Assembly (NCBI GenBank): GCA_017394375.1
Contig: JAFPYV010000024.1
Span: 1 to 11,214 of the forward strand
Direction: 5' to 3'
DNA from: a bacterium
GTDB lineage: Bacteria > Bacillota_I > Bacilli_A > Mycoplasmatales > Mycoplasmoidaceae
Length of the DNA: 11,214 bases
Shown: positions 1 to 8,950 of the stretch, one piece after another
How the letters are laid out: every line of letters begins with the position of its first letter
Position numbering within the stretch: position 1 is the stretch's first letter
The notes under the pieces: generated by a model
What the model was told of the DNA's origin: nothing
The model's database searches: none
The model's input: only the letters and a program-made list of their open reading frames with translations
Position numbers and translations under genes: made by a program

Positions 1-140
1 AAAATGCTGCAAAAATTAAGAAATTTTCTTCTTAATTCTTTTTTGCTATATACTAAAAAATATCATGATTATTTTTTAACATTTGATATCATATTTACAG
101 TTGTCATTAAAGACACATATACAAAAATTTATGTGTCCCA
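1..140 (+). mobile_element. terminal fragment of a mobile element, extending beyond the left edge
   Basis: This stretch matches, in inverted orientation, the terminus of the element at 10412-10543. The first 30 bases of the match (from base 8) and roughly the last 40 are identical, with scattered differences and one indel between. The first 12 bases also match 10671-10682 (inverted), so relative to the right-hand copy about 127 bases are missing here, joined at a shared TGCAA. The match stops at GTGTCCCA near 140, where helicase coding sequence begins, so 140 is read as the outer end of an element lying mostly left of the window. A hairpin-forming GACACATA/TATGTGTC pair sits at 112-137. Assignment as an IS end is inferred from the shared sharp boundary and from the transposase-like reading frame beside the other copy. 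Confidence 0.6.
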
Positions 141-2790
141 AAAAAATCAAAAAGAATTTAAAGAAATTCCTAACCAAATAAATATATTTAAAAAAAATAA
201 GAGCGAGTCTGACGAACAAATAAAAGAATTACTACCAAAAATAAAGGAAGCAAATGATAAATTAAAAAATAAACAAAACGAAATTGATGATTTAAATAGG
301 AAATACGAAGATAACAAAAAAGATATTACAGAATTAGAAAACGAAATTAAAAAGAATCGAAAAACAATTAGCAATAATGAAGCACTATCAGACAAGTACA
401 CTGAAAAGATTAATAATATTAGTAGTGCTGAATACGATAAATGTGAACTTATTAAATTTACTTTTGATGATGAAGAAAATAAAGCATTTAGCAATTTAAT
501 ATTAGTAAATTCAATCACTAATTCATTAGATGCTAATGATTATTACATTAATGAAAAAGATACTGGGAAACTAGCAATTATTAATCGTTACCAAAATGGA
601 TTAGAAAAACTCAAAATGGGTTATTATCGCAATCCATTCTTATTCTCTAAATTAATCGAACCAACTTCCTTAAGGATAAACACTGAAAAAGAAATTAACC
701 CAATCATAATTGACCGCTATCAACTTGATTCCAACAAAAATCAAAAAGAAGCAGTGAAAAAAGCAATTAACATTGATAATTTCTTTTACTTGCAAGGCCC
801 ACCAGGAACAGGTAAAACCCAAACAATTTGTGCAATTGCTAATCAATATGCTCTAGAAAATAAAACTATATTAATGACTAGTCAGTCCCATGAAGCCATC
901 AATAACTTCTTTGATCGGTTAGATGAATTAAACAATGACAATCCACAACTAATTTTGATCAAATATATTGCTGACCAACAAAAAAATTCTGAAAATCCGT
1001 ATAATGTCGAATTAGCATGAAAACGTTTTATTAATAAATGTATAAATGCTTGTGATCCAAACAGTAGTTCTAATAATTACATTGAAATTTTAAATAAATT
1101 AAAAGATAATAATTTTACGCTACCTACTCTTCCAAGTGATTATGAAATTAAAATGCTCAATTTAAATAAGGAATTAATCAAGAGCATGCCTGAATCAAAG
1201 CGTTTTTCAAGTGAAAAAAATCATATTGAAGAGATTATCACGGGATATTCTGATAGTGATGAATCATTTGAAAGGGCATTAAATTTCTTTTTTCGACCTA
1301 ATCTCTGAAAAAATTACATTCAAGATGATAGAAATCAAGCAAATTTAGCTCTATATGATGAATTGCTCTCAAGCCTTGATAAAAAATATAAGTTAACTAC
1401 TTTATTTAATGATTTAAACCAAATTGAACAATTTATCAATTCTAACCAACAAAACAATAAATATGCAGCACTATACCGAAGAAAATATTTAAATAGTGAT
1501 AACAAAATAAAAAATAGCAAAAATTTTAAAGATTTTATTATTAATAATCGACTAATAAATGTTTTTGGAATTACTACTACATCAACTACGAAATTATCAT
1601 TAGGCACGTGCGACATCGATTTATTTACTGATTGACCAATTGATATTGTCATAATTGATGAAATTAGTAAATCAAATACTCCCGAAATTATTTCCCGAAT
1701 TATCTTAGCAAAAAAAGTAATTTTTGCAGGCGATTATAGGCAATTACCCCCAAAGTGTGATTTGGATGATAGTGAAATTAAGGATTTAGTTGTTAATAAA
1801 ATTTTTAATGACAAATTCTTAAAAGACAAAAGAGCAACTTCTCCTGCTCCTTATTCATTAGATAATAACGCTGAAGAAAGAGTAGATAAACTTAAAGATT
1901 GAGCAGAATTACTATACAAAGATTCATTCTTTGCCCAAGAAGTAAAAGCACTAAAAACTATGCCAAATAATGATTATGCTCCATATGAACATCTTGAAAT
2001 CACCCACCGTTCCTGTAGTGAAATTGTTGGCTTGGTTAACATTTATTATCCTGGAGAAGAATTAAGAATGCCAGATTATCCAAAACACTTTAAAAATTAC
2101 TTGATAAATTTAACTGCTAGCAATTCTAACATTCTCAAACTAGATGAACCAGTAATATTAATTGATACAAGTTTAATGAGCAAAAGTGTAAATGATTGGT
2201 TTAACAATGATATGAAGATTAAATGTAATAGCAATATTTCTTTTGATATTCCAAAATGAGAAAAGTATGGATACACATCAGCTGTTAACCCATATGATGC
2301 AATTATTATTGCAAATTTAATTGTACATTTATTTAGTAATAAAGCAAATAAATTAAATTTGAATGATGTGGGTGTTATTACAATGACAAGATCGCAAAAG
2401 TCATTGATTCGGGCATTTTTAAAACAAAAGGGAAAAGAATTTTCCCAAATAAAAGTTGATACGGTAGATAACTTTCAAGGACGCGAAGCTGAAATAATTA
2501 TTCTGGATTTTGTAAGATCATGAGGACTATTGAATGGAGATTTAGTTGTCTATCCTGACACAAGAAGACTTGAGTTCTATTTAGTGAACGAACGGATTAA
2601 CGTTGCATTAAGTAGGGCCAAAGCAAAACTAATTATTGTTGGCAGTTTTAATAACCACTATTTAGCACCAACTACCATTAAAAATTTTGCTAACTTTGAA
2701 GGACAATTTAAATTTCTGTATGAAGTTCGTAAATATATTAAAGACAATCAAAAGATTATTGATGGAAGTAGTATTGTATGAGAAATATAG
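4..2790 (+). CDS. superfamily 1 DNA/RNA helicase (Upf1/Dna2-like), N-terminus replaced by mobile-element sequence
   Basis: Read with TGA as Trp, this is one 928-residue frame with seven TGA codons (for example 1018, 1306, 1633, 2521), ending at TAG 2788. All core SF1 motifs are visible: Walker A GPPGTGKT at residues 265-272, motif II IIDEIS at 550-555, motif III GDYRQLPP at 576-583, an EITHRS arginine motif near 665-670, VDNFQGREAE at 821-830, and motif VI around NVALSRAK with Arg 871. This suggests an ATP-driven 5'-3' translocase of the Upf1/Dna2/AAA_11-AAA_12 group acting on DNA or RNA in the cytoplasm. Residues about 55-135 are a charged coiled coil. The first 45 or so residues are encoded by the repeat at 8-140, not by helicase sequence. 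The frame is still open at base 1, so ATG 4 is only the first visible start and no clear ribosome site is seen. It overlaps the next gene by 13 bases. The family is certain; the substrate and intactness are not. Confidence 0.85.
8..140 (+). repeat. long inverted repeat, left copy (partner 10412-10543)
   Basis: About 133 bases pair with the reverse complement of 10412-10543 at roughly 85-90% identity by eye, with one single-base length difference. The two copies are about 10.3 kb apart and oriented so that their sharp boundaries face each other across the operon. Flanking sequence differs completely: helicase coding sequence here and a terminator hairpin at the partner. That is expected for two insertions of one element. 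Confidence 0.85.
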
Positions 2791-4811
2791 ATTTAGAATT
2801 ATTAATTCCATATGCTACATATGAAGTTAGGTATCAAATTACTAATTTTGATGAATTAGATGAAACAAATGCTTTAATTTTGCTAGCAATTGTTAGTAAC
2901 AATAAGAATAGTCACCAAACTGATTCATTAAAGGATGTGCTAATTCATTTTTACAAAATAAATGTCAATTTTTTACCTCTTTTTGAGGATGGACTAAAAT
3001 ATTTATTAGCAACTAAGACTATTACTAATATCGAAGATAAAAATCCAAGTATGGATAGCATGGTTGGTAATTTTACTATTGACAAAAAAGTAATGGATTT
3101 TCTTGACAATGGAACTGGTTACTTTGGAAATACCAAGAACACTAAAACAAAATCATTAGATTTAAAAATCAATTTGTTGCAGCCAAATAATTACGAAGAA
3201 TGTTCTTTAACAAGTGATAATAATTTAGTTAGTTATAATAGTAAACCATGCTCACAATTTGAAATTAAAAATGAATAAACTTGAAATTCTAACCAAGATG
3301 ATAAAGACAACAAAATTTACCTTAAAAAGATTCAAGAATATTTAAATAACAAATTGCATGATAATGAAAATTTATTTTCGCTTAGTTTTGCTAATCAAAA
3401 CGAAATTAACCAAAATACTAATTTAATTTACACAAGAACACCTTGTAGTTTCTTTATTAATTTAGAAGATAATAAAATTGATATTGCTGGTAATGATAAA
3501 TTAGCAGATATTATTTGTACAAAATATTACAAAGAGCATATTTTCTACGTTGATTTATTAAAAATGATTTGTGCAAAAATATCCACTAAATTTACTAAAT
3601 TCCCAATCATTACTACAATTAGTAGTGAATCTAACATTCTTAAAAGTGATGATTTAATTGATGAAAATAAAGTTGTTTATCTTGACAATAAAGTATATTA
3701 TGTTGCAGATAACGAAATTTGAGAATTAACCATTTATCAACGCGAAATCAGTGACAATTTTAATTACCATGAAACTTTAAATAATTTAACTTATCAAATT
3801 CTTAGTGAAGATGGTACAAAAAATCTCATAAAAAATAATATTAATGAATCAAGTCAACTAAACAAAATCTATTTATATTCCACTAATGAATCAATTAAGG
3901 ATTATCTATTAGAAAATATTTGCCAAAATGAATCAACAATAACTAAATATAAAGATCTAATTAATAATAATTTTGACAAATGCATGAATTATTTAATCGC
4001 AAACAAAATTTGAATTGAATTTATCTATCAGAATTTTGATAAAAAATTAACAGCTGACTATTTAACAGAAATAGTTCCAACTGATGCGAAAGAAAGTTTA
4101 CTAAAAGAACTTGCAACAAAACAAATTTATTCACCTGAATTGGAATTATTATTGATTAATTTTTTAAATTTTAATTATTCAACTGGCCAAACGTACTTAG
4201 TTAAAAGTGATCTAGAACAACAAATAATTCAAGTAATTAACAAAACTAATGATGTAATTCGTGAAGCTAATACATATAATGAAAATAATTTATCTCAAAC
4301 TTATACTAAAATTAATGAAGCTTTAGATGAAATTGATTCTTTAATCAATGATAAAAAAGTAAAAATTACTTGTCTTGATGATTTAAAAAAAATATTGCCA
4401 AGAAAATTAAATGATGTAAGAAATCAATTAGGAGAACATAGTATTAAAGAACTGCGTGGAATTGGTGGTCAAAATCGGGATATACTTGAAGGAGATATTT
4501 GAAATTTAATTGCTCCTAAGCGTTCATATGATAATAAATCATTTAAAGAAATCTGTGAGTATTGCCAAAAAAATATAATTTTGAAAGAAAATGAAATTAG
4601 CGACCTTATCGAAATGCAAAAATTCAATAATGGTATTATGCATAAGCAAAATGATAAAGGTTTAAAGTTTATTGAACTTAAAGAATATAATGAAACTCAA
4701 AATAAATTAAGAGAATATCAAGACTTTTTAAAGAGTTTAGAAAATAAAATTAGCAATTTAAAGAAAAACAATTCTTATAAAGAAGTTAGCAAAGAAGAAG
4801 AAGGTAAATAA
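2778..4811 (+). pseudogene. large operon protein of unknown function, interrupted by an in-frame TAA
   Basis: The frame starts at ATG 2778, inside the end of the helicase gene, with GGAAG about 10 bases upstream. It is open for 166 codons to TAA 3276-3278, then continues in the same frame, with TGA as Trp at 3282, 3720, 4011 and 4500, to TAA 4809. The sequence on both sides has the same composition and no overlap or start signal at the break, so this looks like one gene of about 677 codons with a single nonsense change rather than two genes. The first 80 residues are hydrophobic-patterned helices, perhaps a winged-helix-like fold. The middle has mixed strands and helices, and residues about 485-560 and 605-675 are predicted coiled coil ending in a lysine/glutamate-rich tail. 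No catalytic motif or membrane segment is recognised. A TTG at 3354 could in principle restart translation. Position between a helicase and an AAA+ ATPase suggests a partner or adaptor, which is inference. Confidence 0.7.
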
Positions 4812-4813
4812 TT

Positions 4814-5788
4814 ATGAGTCATGGAGTAAGTTTTGTTGCATTTAATTTAAGTGAAGATATTAAACTGCAATGCAGCGGTATTTTAAATAGACTTCATTCA
4901 ATCGAACAATATGATTGAAAGAACGAACAAACATCAAAAACTATTCACAGTTTATTAGAACAATACCAAAAGAAAATTAATGATATTTATAGTTTACAAG
5001 GTAAAAGGGTAGATTCATTTCAAGCCCAACAAATGCTAATAACTATCATGAAAGATGTTGCTAACATGCAACAATTTGCTAATGCAAGTATTGCGGGATT
5101 TTACCAAACATACTTGCAAAATGCCACAGAAAACATCAATAAAATAATTGCTCAATATGGTATCTTAGCAACCACAGCATTAGAACAATTAAATACACAA
5201 CACCAAATCATTAGTGAAGAATGTTTGTTAAATACCATTGATCAAATTCGCAATGCTCAAATTAATGAAGAACAATTAAAAGTTTACCGGCAAGAATTTA
5301 AGAAAGCAATTGATAATTGCAGTTTCCCTAATGATATTAAATTAGACTTGCTAAACCAAGTTAATCGTTATACAACTGCACAAGAAGTAAGTGATATCCC
5401 CGGATTTATTGCTTCTAAAAATGCAGAATTTAATCGCATGATTAGACTAATTAAAGATGTTTCTACCATCTTAAAAGAAGTTGGTTTTAAATTTACTGGT
5501 CATGCAATTAAATATTTATACAACCAAGAAGAAGGTGTTTTTAGCACGGTTTTATTATTTAAAAATGCCAATAATAATACCGTAGGAATTAATTTTAATT
5601 CCCTAGGGAAAATAAATTACAAACTTGGTAATTATGTTGGCCACGCTTGCGAAGCTACCACGCGAAGCATTCTTGCTAAACTAAAACAAAAAGGATATGA
5701 ATACTCTACACCAATTATTACCAGGAATGTTTCAGATGCTAAACCATTAGAAAAAGCAATTAATACCTTTAATGAAAGGAATAAATAA
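4814..5788 (+). CDS. helical protein of unknown function in the helicase-Hsp100 operon
   Basis: This is a 324-residue frame starting at ATG 4814, two bases after the previous stop, with GAAGAAGG upstream as a likely ribosome site. One TGA at 4916 reads as Trp. Starting at 5033 instead would lose about 73 well-formed residues. Residues 1-210 are mostly long amphipathic helices rich in Gln, Asn, Ile and Leu, consistent with a helical bundle or coiled coil. The last 100 residues change character and look like a small alpha/beta domain, with a strand run VLLFKN, then GINFNSLGKINYK and GHACE, then a helix and KGYEYST. There is no signal peptide, membrane segment or enzyme motif that I recognise. 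Its 2-base spacing to genes on both sides indicates coupled translation and a stoichiometric role beside the AAA+ ATPase, perhaps as substrate adaptor. That role is a guess. Confidence 0.8.
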
Positions 5789-5790
5789 CA

Positions 5791-7668
5791 ATGTCATTAA
5801 AATCCTCATTGCAAACCCTATTTAACAAATTAGACCAAAAAAATATTTTGTTAGTCTCTGGAAACATTAATGAATTATTTTACTTGCAAGATATTTTTCC
5901 CAAGGCAAAATCAAATGGTTTTGTTTCATTAACTGATGTAATTGCTTATTATTGTAATCATGTTAAAGCAAATCCAGTCAAAACTGTGCACTACTTTAGC
6001 CCCAGCGATGGTCAAATTGATTATTCATTAGATAAAGATAAACCTCAATCAACTGAAGAAAAAGAACAAGCCCAAAATCAAGATGAATTAGGATTAGATA
6101 ATACAGCAGATAATGATTTAACTGCTTACTTAGATCAACTAAATGATGAAATTAAAGCTACTGCCAAAAATAATAATCAATTCTCCCGCCTTGATATTAT
6201 TGATTGCAGTGATATCTTCTTTGATAAAGGAGCGATGCAAGGGGTGCCACCTGCTAAATTATCCCAATTAATTGCGGACTTCATGGAATTTAATGAAAAT
6301 ATTAAAGCGGTACGCTTTATTACTAACTTTAAGAAATTAATTTTATACAGTCGAAATCCAAGTACCTTAACTAATTTCTTTTCTACTAACAACATTGAAT
6401 TTGCTAGTGTAGTAATTCAAAAGCCAAGTAAAGAAGAAAGAAGTGACTTCTTTAAAACTTATAGTGATTATTTTGTTAATGTAAAAGATACAATTGAAGA
6501 TCCTGATAGTGATGACTTTAAAGATGCAGTAGTAATTACTGATGGATTATCATACCGCGAAATCTTACAACTAGCAAAACTAGAAGTTGCTAGTGATGAA
6601 AAATATACATTTAAACAACTATATAACATTGCTAACTTTAATAAAAAGCAAAGTGAATGAGAATCAAGCAAAAACTTCAAAGATTTAAATAAGATTAGCG
6701 AAGAATTAAACAAACGGGTTAAAGGGCAAGATTATGCAATTAGCCAAATCCGTAAAACTTTAATTCGTAGTTTTACTGGTTTACAAGGAATTACGCAATC
6801 ATCTAATTCAAAGAAACCAAAGGGAATTTTGTTCTTTGTTGGTCCAACTGGAGTTGGTAAAACCGAAATTAGTAAAGCGTTGTGTGAATATATTTTTGGG
6901 GATGAATCACGTTTAATTAGATTTGATATGAGTGAATATAACCATGAAGAAAGTGACCAAAAATTAATTGGGGCTGCTCCAGGTTATGTAGGATATGATG
7001 CAGGGGGTCAATTAACTAATGCGATTAAAGAAAAACCATTTTGCATTTTATTATTTGATGAAATTGAAAAAGCGCATAATAAGATCTTAGATAAATTCTT
7101 ACAAATTTTAGAAGATGGTAGATTAACTTCTAGTCAAGGTGAAACCGTTGACTTTAGTGAAACTTTAATTATTTTTACTAGCAATATTGGTACATCCCAA
7201 ATTAAGGATGCAATTGCTGATAAAGACGTGGTCCACCAACAATTTATTAACGCAGTTAAAGACTACTTTAAAAATAACTTAAAACGTCCCGAAATTTTAA
7301 ACCGGATTGGGGAAAAGAACATCATTCCGTTTGATTTCATAACTGATGATAAGATTCTTGATGAAATCTTAGATATGAAGTTAAACAAAATTATTGCCAA
7401 ATTAAAAGAAGAAAAATTTATTGATTTACGCGTGAATGATGCTGATAAAGAATTCTTATTTGAAGGTATTAAGAATAAATATGATCGCACCATGGGTGGT
7501 AGAGGCTTAATGGAAAAGTTAGAAACCAACTTTGTAGATGGTTTGTCGGAATTTATTTTTGATAATTATGAATTCATGCAAGATAATAAAAATAAGAAAA
7601 CTTTTAGTCATGTTACCAGTAAATGAAATAAGGAACACAATCAATTAGACTACACTTTAATTAAATAA
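5791..7668 (+). CDS. Hsp100/ClpB-like AAA+ ATPase with a degenerate first AAA region
   Basis: This is a 625-residue frame from ATG 5791, with AAGGA about 10 bases upstream and a 2-base gap after the previous stop; TGA at 6658 and 7624 read as Trp. Residues about 300-610 match the second ATPase module of ClpB/ClpA: RVKGQD linker, Walker A GPTGVGKT 351-358, pore loop GYVGY 398-402, Walker B with Asp423-Glu424, sensor 1 TSN 463-465, RPEILNRI with Arg499 and Arg505, and sensor 2 GGRG 569-572. It should therefore hydrolyse ATP and thread protein. The first 290 residues have no ClpN or M-domain signature and no P-loop. VVIQKPSKEER (207-217) and DGLSYREIL (251-259) resemble the late part of an AAA domain, suggesting a dead D1-like region, split by an acidic low-complexity stretch at about 80-115. 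No IGL-type ClpP loop is seen, which favours a ClpP-independent remodeller. It is too short to be housekeeping ClpB. Confidence 0.9.
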
Positions 7669-7690
7669 AGTAATTCACCTAAGTAAAAGT

Positions 7691-7730
7691 AGCAATAATT
7701 CTTTTTGAAGCAAGGATTATTGCTTTTTAT
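7691..7730 (+). terminator. intrinsic terminator of the four-gene operon
   Basis: An 11-base stem (7691-7701 with 7714-7724, one G-T pair) encloses a 12-base loop and is followed by a T-rich tract from 7724. It begins 23 bases after the Hsp100 stop codon. Confidence 0.85.
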
Positions 7731-7735
7731 TTATA

Positions 7736-7764
7736 CAAAAAATAATGCTTGTTTAAGCATTATT
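7736..7764 (-). terminator. minus-strand intrinsic terminator for the membrane-protein pair
   Basis: A perfect 10-base stem AATAATGCTT / AAGCATTATT at 7741-7750 and 7755-7764 has a four-base loop. On the minus strand it runs into a T tract (the A run at 7737-7742). The stop codon of the minus-strand gene (7753-7755) lies in the loop and stem edge. A near copy of this hairpin occurs at 10391-10412. Confidence 0.8.
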
Positions 7765-8331
7765 AGTATTATCTTGATTAATCGAACAATATTGACTTTG
7801 ATATTTTTTAATGGAAGTAAATAAGGCCACTAACCCCCAAATTGGCATATTGCATTTTGGTTCTTTATCTGCAAATGAAGCACTTATTTTTCAAGTATTA
7901 AACGTTAGCCCATTCCTAGCAATTTGCATGAAGTAAGGATACTTAGTTAAATCACTGCATAAGTATCCTTCATTAATTCCATTATTAAATAATGCTAATA
8001 AATTGTTAGTATATCTGCGAATTGTTGATGCTTGGACAATGTAAGAATCAATAAACCACAAAAAAGCAAAACCCCACATAAAAATACCACAAATAATAAA
8101 CGCAACCACTCTTCGATTATCACATCCTTGTAAGATTCACATTATAATCCCAAGCACAAAGAATAAACTAGTTCCACTTCACACGCCAATTAAACCAAGT
8201 TTGCGGTATTTTATTCACTAATCAGCATCATGATTTAATTCAAACGAAAAAGAACAAATCTTGTTCTTATTAAACAAATAAGAATAATCTTCATTCATAT
8301 CTTTACTAATAGTATCTCATAACTTTGTCAT
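7753..8331 (-). pseudogene. small membrane protein gene broken by an in-frame TAG
   Basis: Reading from ATG 8331 on the minus strand, the frame is open for 37 codons, meets TAG at 8220-8218, and continues uninterrupted in the same frame to TAA 7755-7753. The whole would be about 192 residues. TGA codons in the frame (codon 5, the codon right after the TAG, and others) are Trp. The part after the stop contains two strongly hydrophobic segments typical of membrane helices, one around LFFVLGIIMWIL and one around FIICGIFMWGFAFLWF, followed by a Cys-containing soluble tail. GTG at 8109 could serve as an internal start for a shorter product with one helix. The gene begins 5 bases after the stop of the upstream membrane gene, so the two form an operon. 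No clear ribosome site is visible. I do not recognise the family; nonsense mutation, recoding and sequencing error are all possible. Confidence 0.65.
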
Positions 8332-8336
8332 TTTTA

Positions 8337-8852
8337 TTATTGATTATTAGAAGCAGATGAAGATGAAGGTGGTAAGAAATCTGCTTGGTGTGGTTCTTTT
8401 TTAATGAAGCATGGTTCATTATTAGCAATTCTCTTTTTAGCATCTCATTCAAGATTATCAACTAGGATGAATAAATAAATAGGAATAAAGAATAAAAAAC
8501 CAAATAAGGCAAGTCCAATTAAACACCGTCAACTTCATGCTAACAATTGTTGGTGTTTTTGTGTACTAATTCCTAGAAATGCTAAATGTTTAGTAAACTT
8601 GTTATGTAAGATTGTTGAAACAACAATCCCTAGAATTAATAAAGTAACAGTAATTCAAATTGCAGCAGCAACTCCACCTGGACTTATTTGTAGTGAACAC
8701 GCAAGGCATACAATGAAAGATACTCCACAAATAAAAACACACACTGCGGTCACACTTTGGAAAATTGCGATAATTTTTAAGCATCGTAAATGGTACATGT
8801 TTTCCTTAATTCATGGTTGATCTTTTAATGGTTGGCTCGTAATATCATTCAT
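8337..8852 (-). CDS. predicted membrane protein of unknown function, three transmembrane segments
   Basis: With TGA as Trp, ATG 8852 opens a 171-residue frame ending at TAA 8339-8337. Six TGA codons lie inside, so under the standard code it would look like noise. Three hydrophobic stretches are visible: near residues 27-52 (IIAIFQSVTAVCVFICG and on), 60-82 (VAAAIWITVTLLILGIVV), and 110-132 (LIGLALFGFLFFIPIYLFIL). They are separated by short basic loops. The C-terminal 40 residues are hydrophilic and end in a serine-rich tail. There is no cleavable signal peptide or lipobox, so it is probably an integral membrane protein. It leads a two-gene minus-strand operon convergent with the helicase operon. 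A nearby ATG at 8848 is in another frame. Spacing to the decayed insertion sequence upstream is only about 70 bases, so that insertion may have cut away part of its control region. Confidence 0.8.
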
Positions 8853-8871
8853 AGTTATTTTTATTTTATTT

Positions 8872-8877
8872 AATATA
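8872..8877 (-). promoter_or_regulatory. possible -10 box for the membrane-protein operon
   Basis: Minus-strand TATATT lies about 20 bases upstream of ATG 8852 in very AT-rich sequence. No convincing -35 element is present at the right distance, which is common in mollicutes. The call is weak because such hexamers are frequent here. Confidence 0.25.
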
Positions 8878-8919
8878 TTTTTAATAAAAGATAAAACTTT
8901 TTAAACTAGGACATGAAGT

Positions 8920-8933
8920 TTGGATAAAAATTC
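8920..8933 (+). repeat. IS terminal inverted repeat, left end
   Basis: TTGGATAAAAATTC pairs with TTGGACAATAATTC on the minus strand at 10080-10067, with 12 of 14 bases identical. It lies 18 bases beyond the transposase stop at 8951. Confidence 0.65.
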
Positions 8934-8950
8934 AAATTTTGTGTTTTTTA

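Noticed and set aside
147..518. Minus-strand frame of 123 residues opposite the helicase
   Set aside because: It lies wholly antisense to the lysine-rich coiled coil; the serine/leucine/phenylalanine-rich product is the expected mirror of AAA and GAA codons.
1335..1652. Minus-strand frame of 105 residues
   Set aside because: It is antisense to the helicase core between motifs I and II, with no start signal or family likeness.
2778..3278. A separate 166-residue gene followed by an independent gene from TTG 3354
   Set aside because: The frame is the same on both sides of a lone TAA, and 75 codons of open sequence lie between the stop and the TTG, so one broken gene is simpler; not fully excluded.
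6177..6713. Two minus-strand frames opposite the Hsp100 gene
   Set aside because: Both are shadows of the AAA+ gene, with no ribosome site and biased composition.
8599..8820. Plus-strand frame of 73 residues
   Set aside because: It is antisense to the three-helix membrane protein, which is continuous once TGA is read as Trp.
8905..8924. IS left end at AGGACATGAAG near 8908
   Set aside because: It shares only GGACA with the right end, whereas TTGGATAAAAATTC at 8920 matches the right end at 12 of 14 positions.
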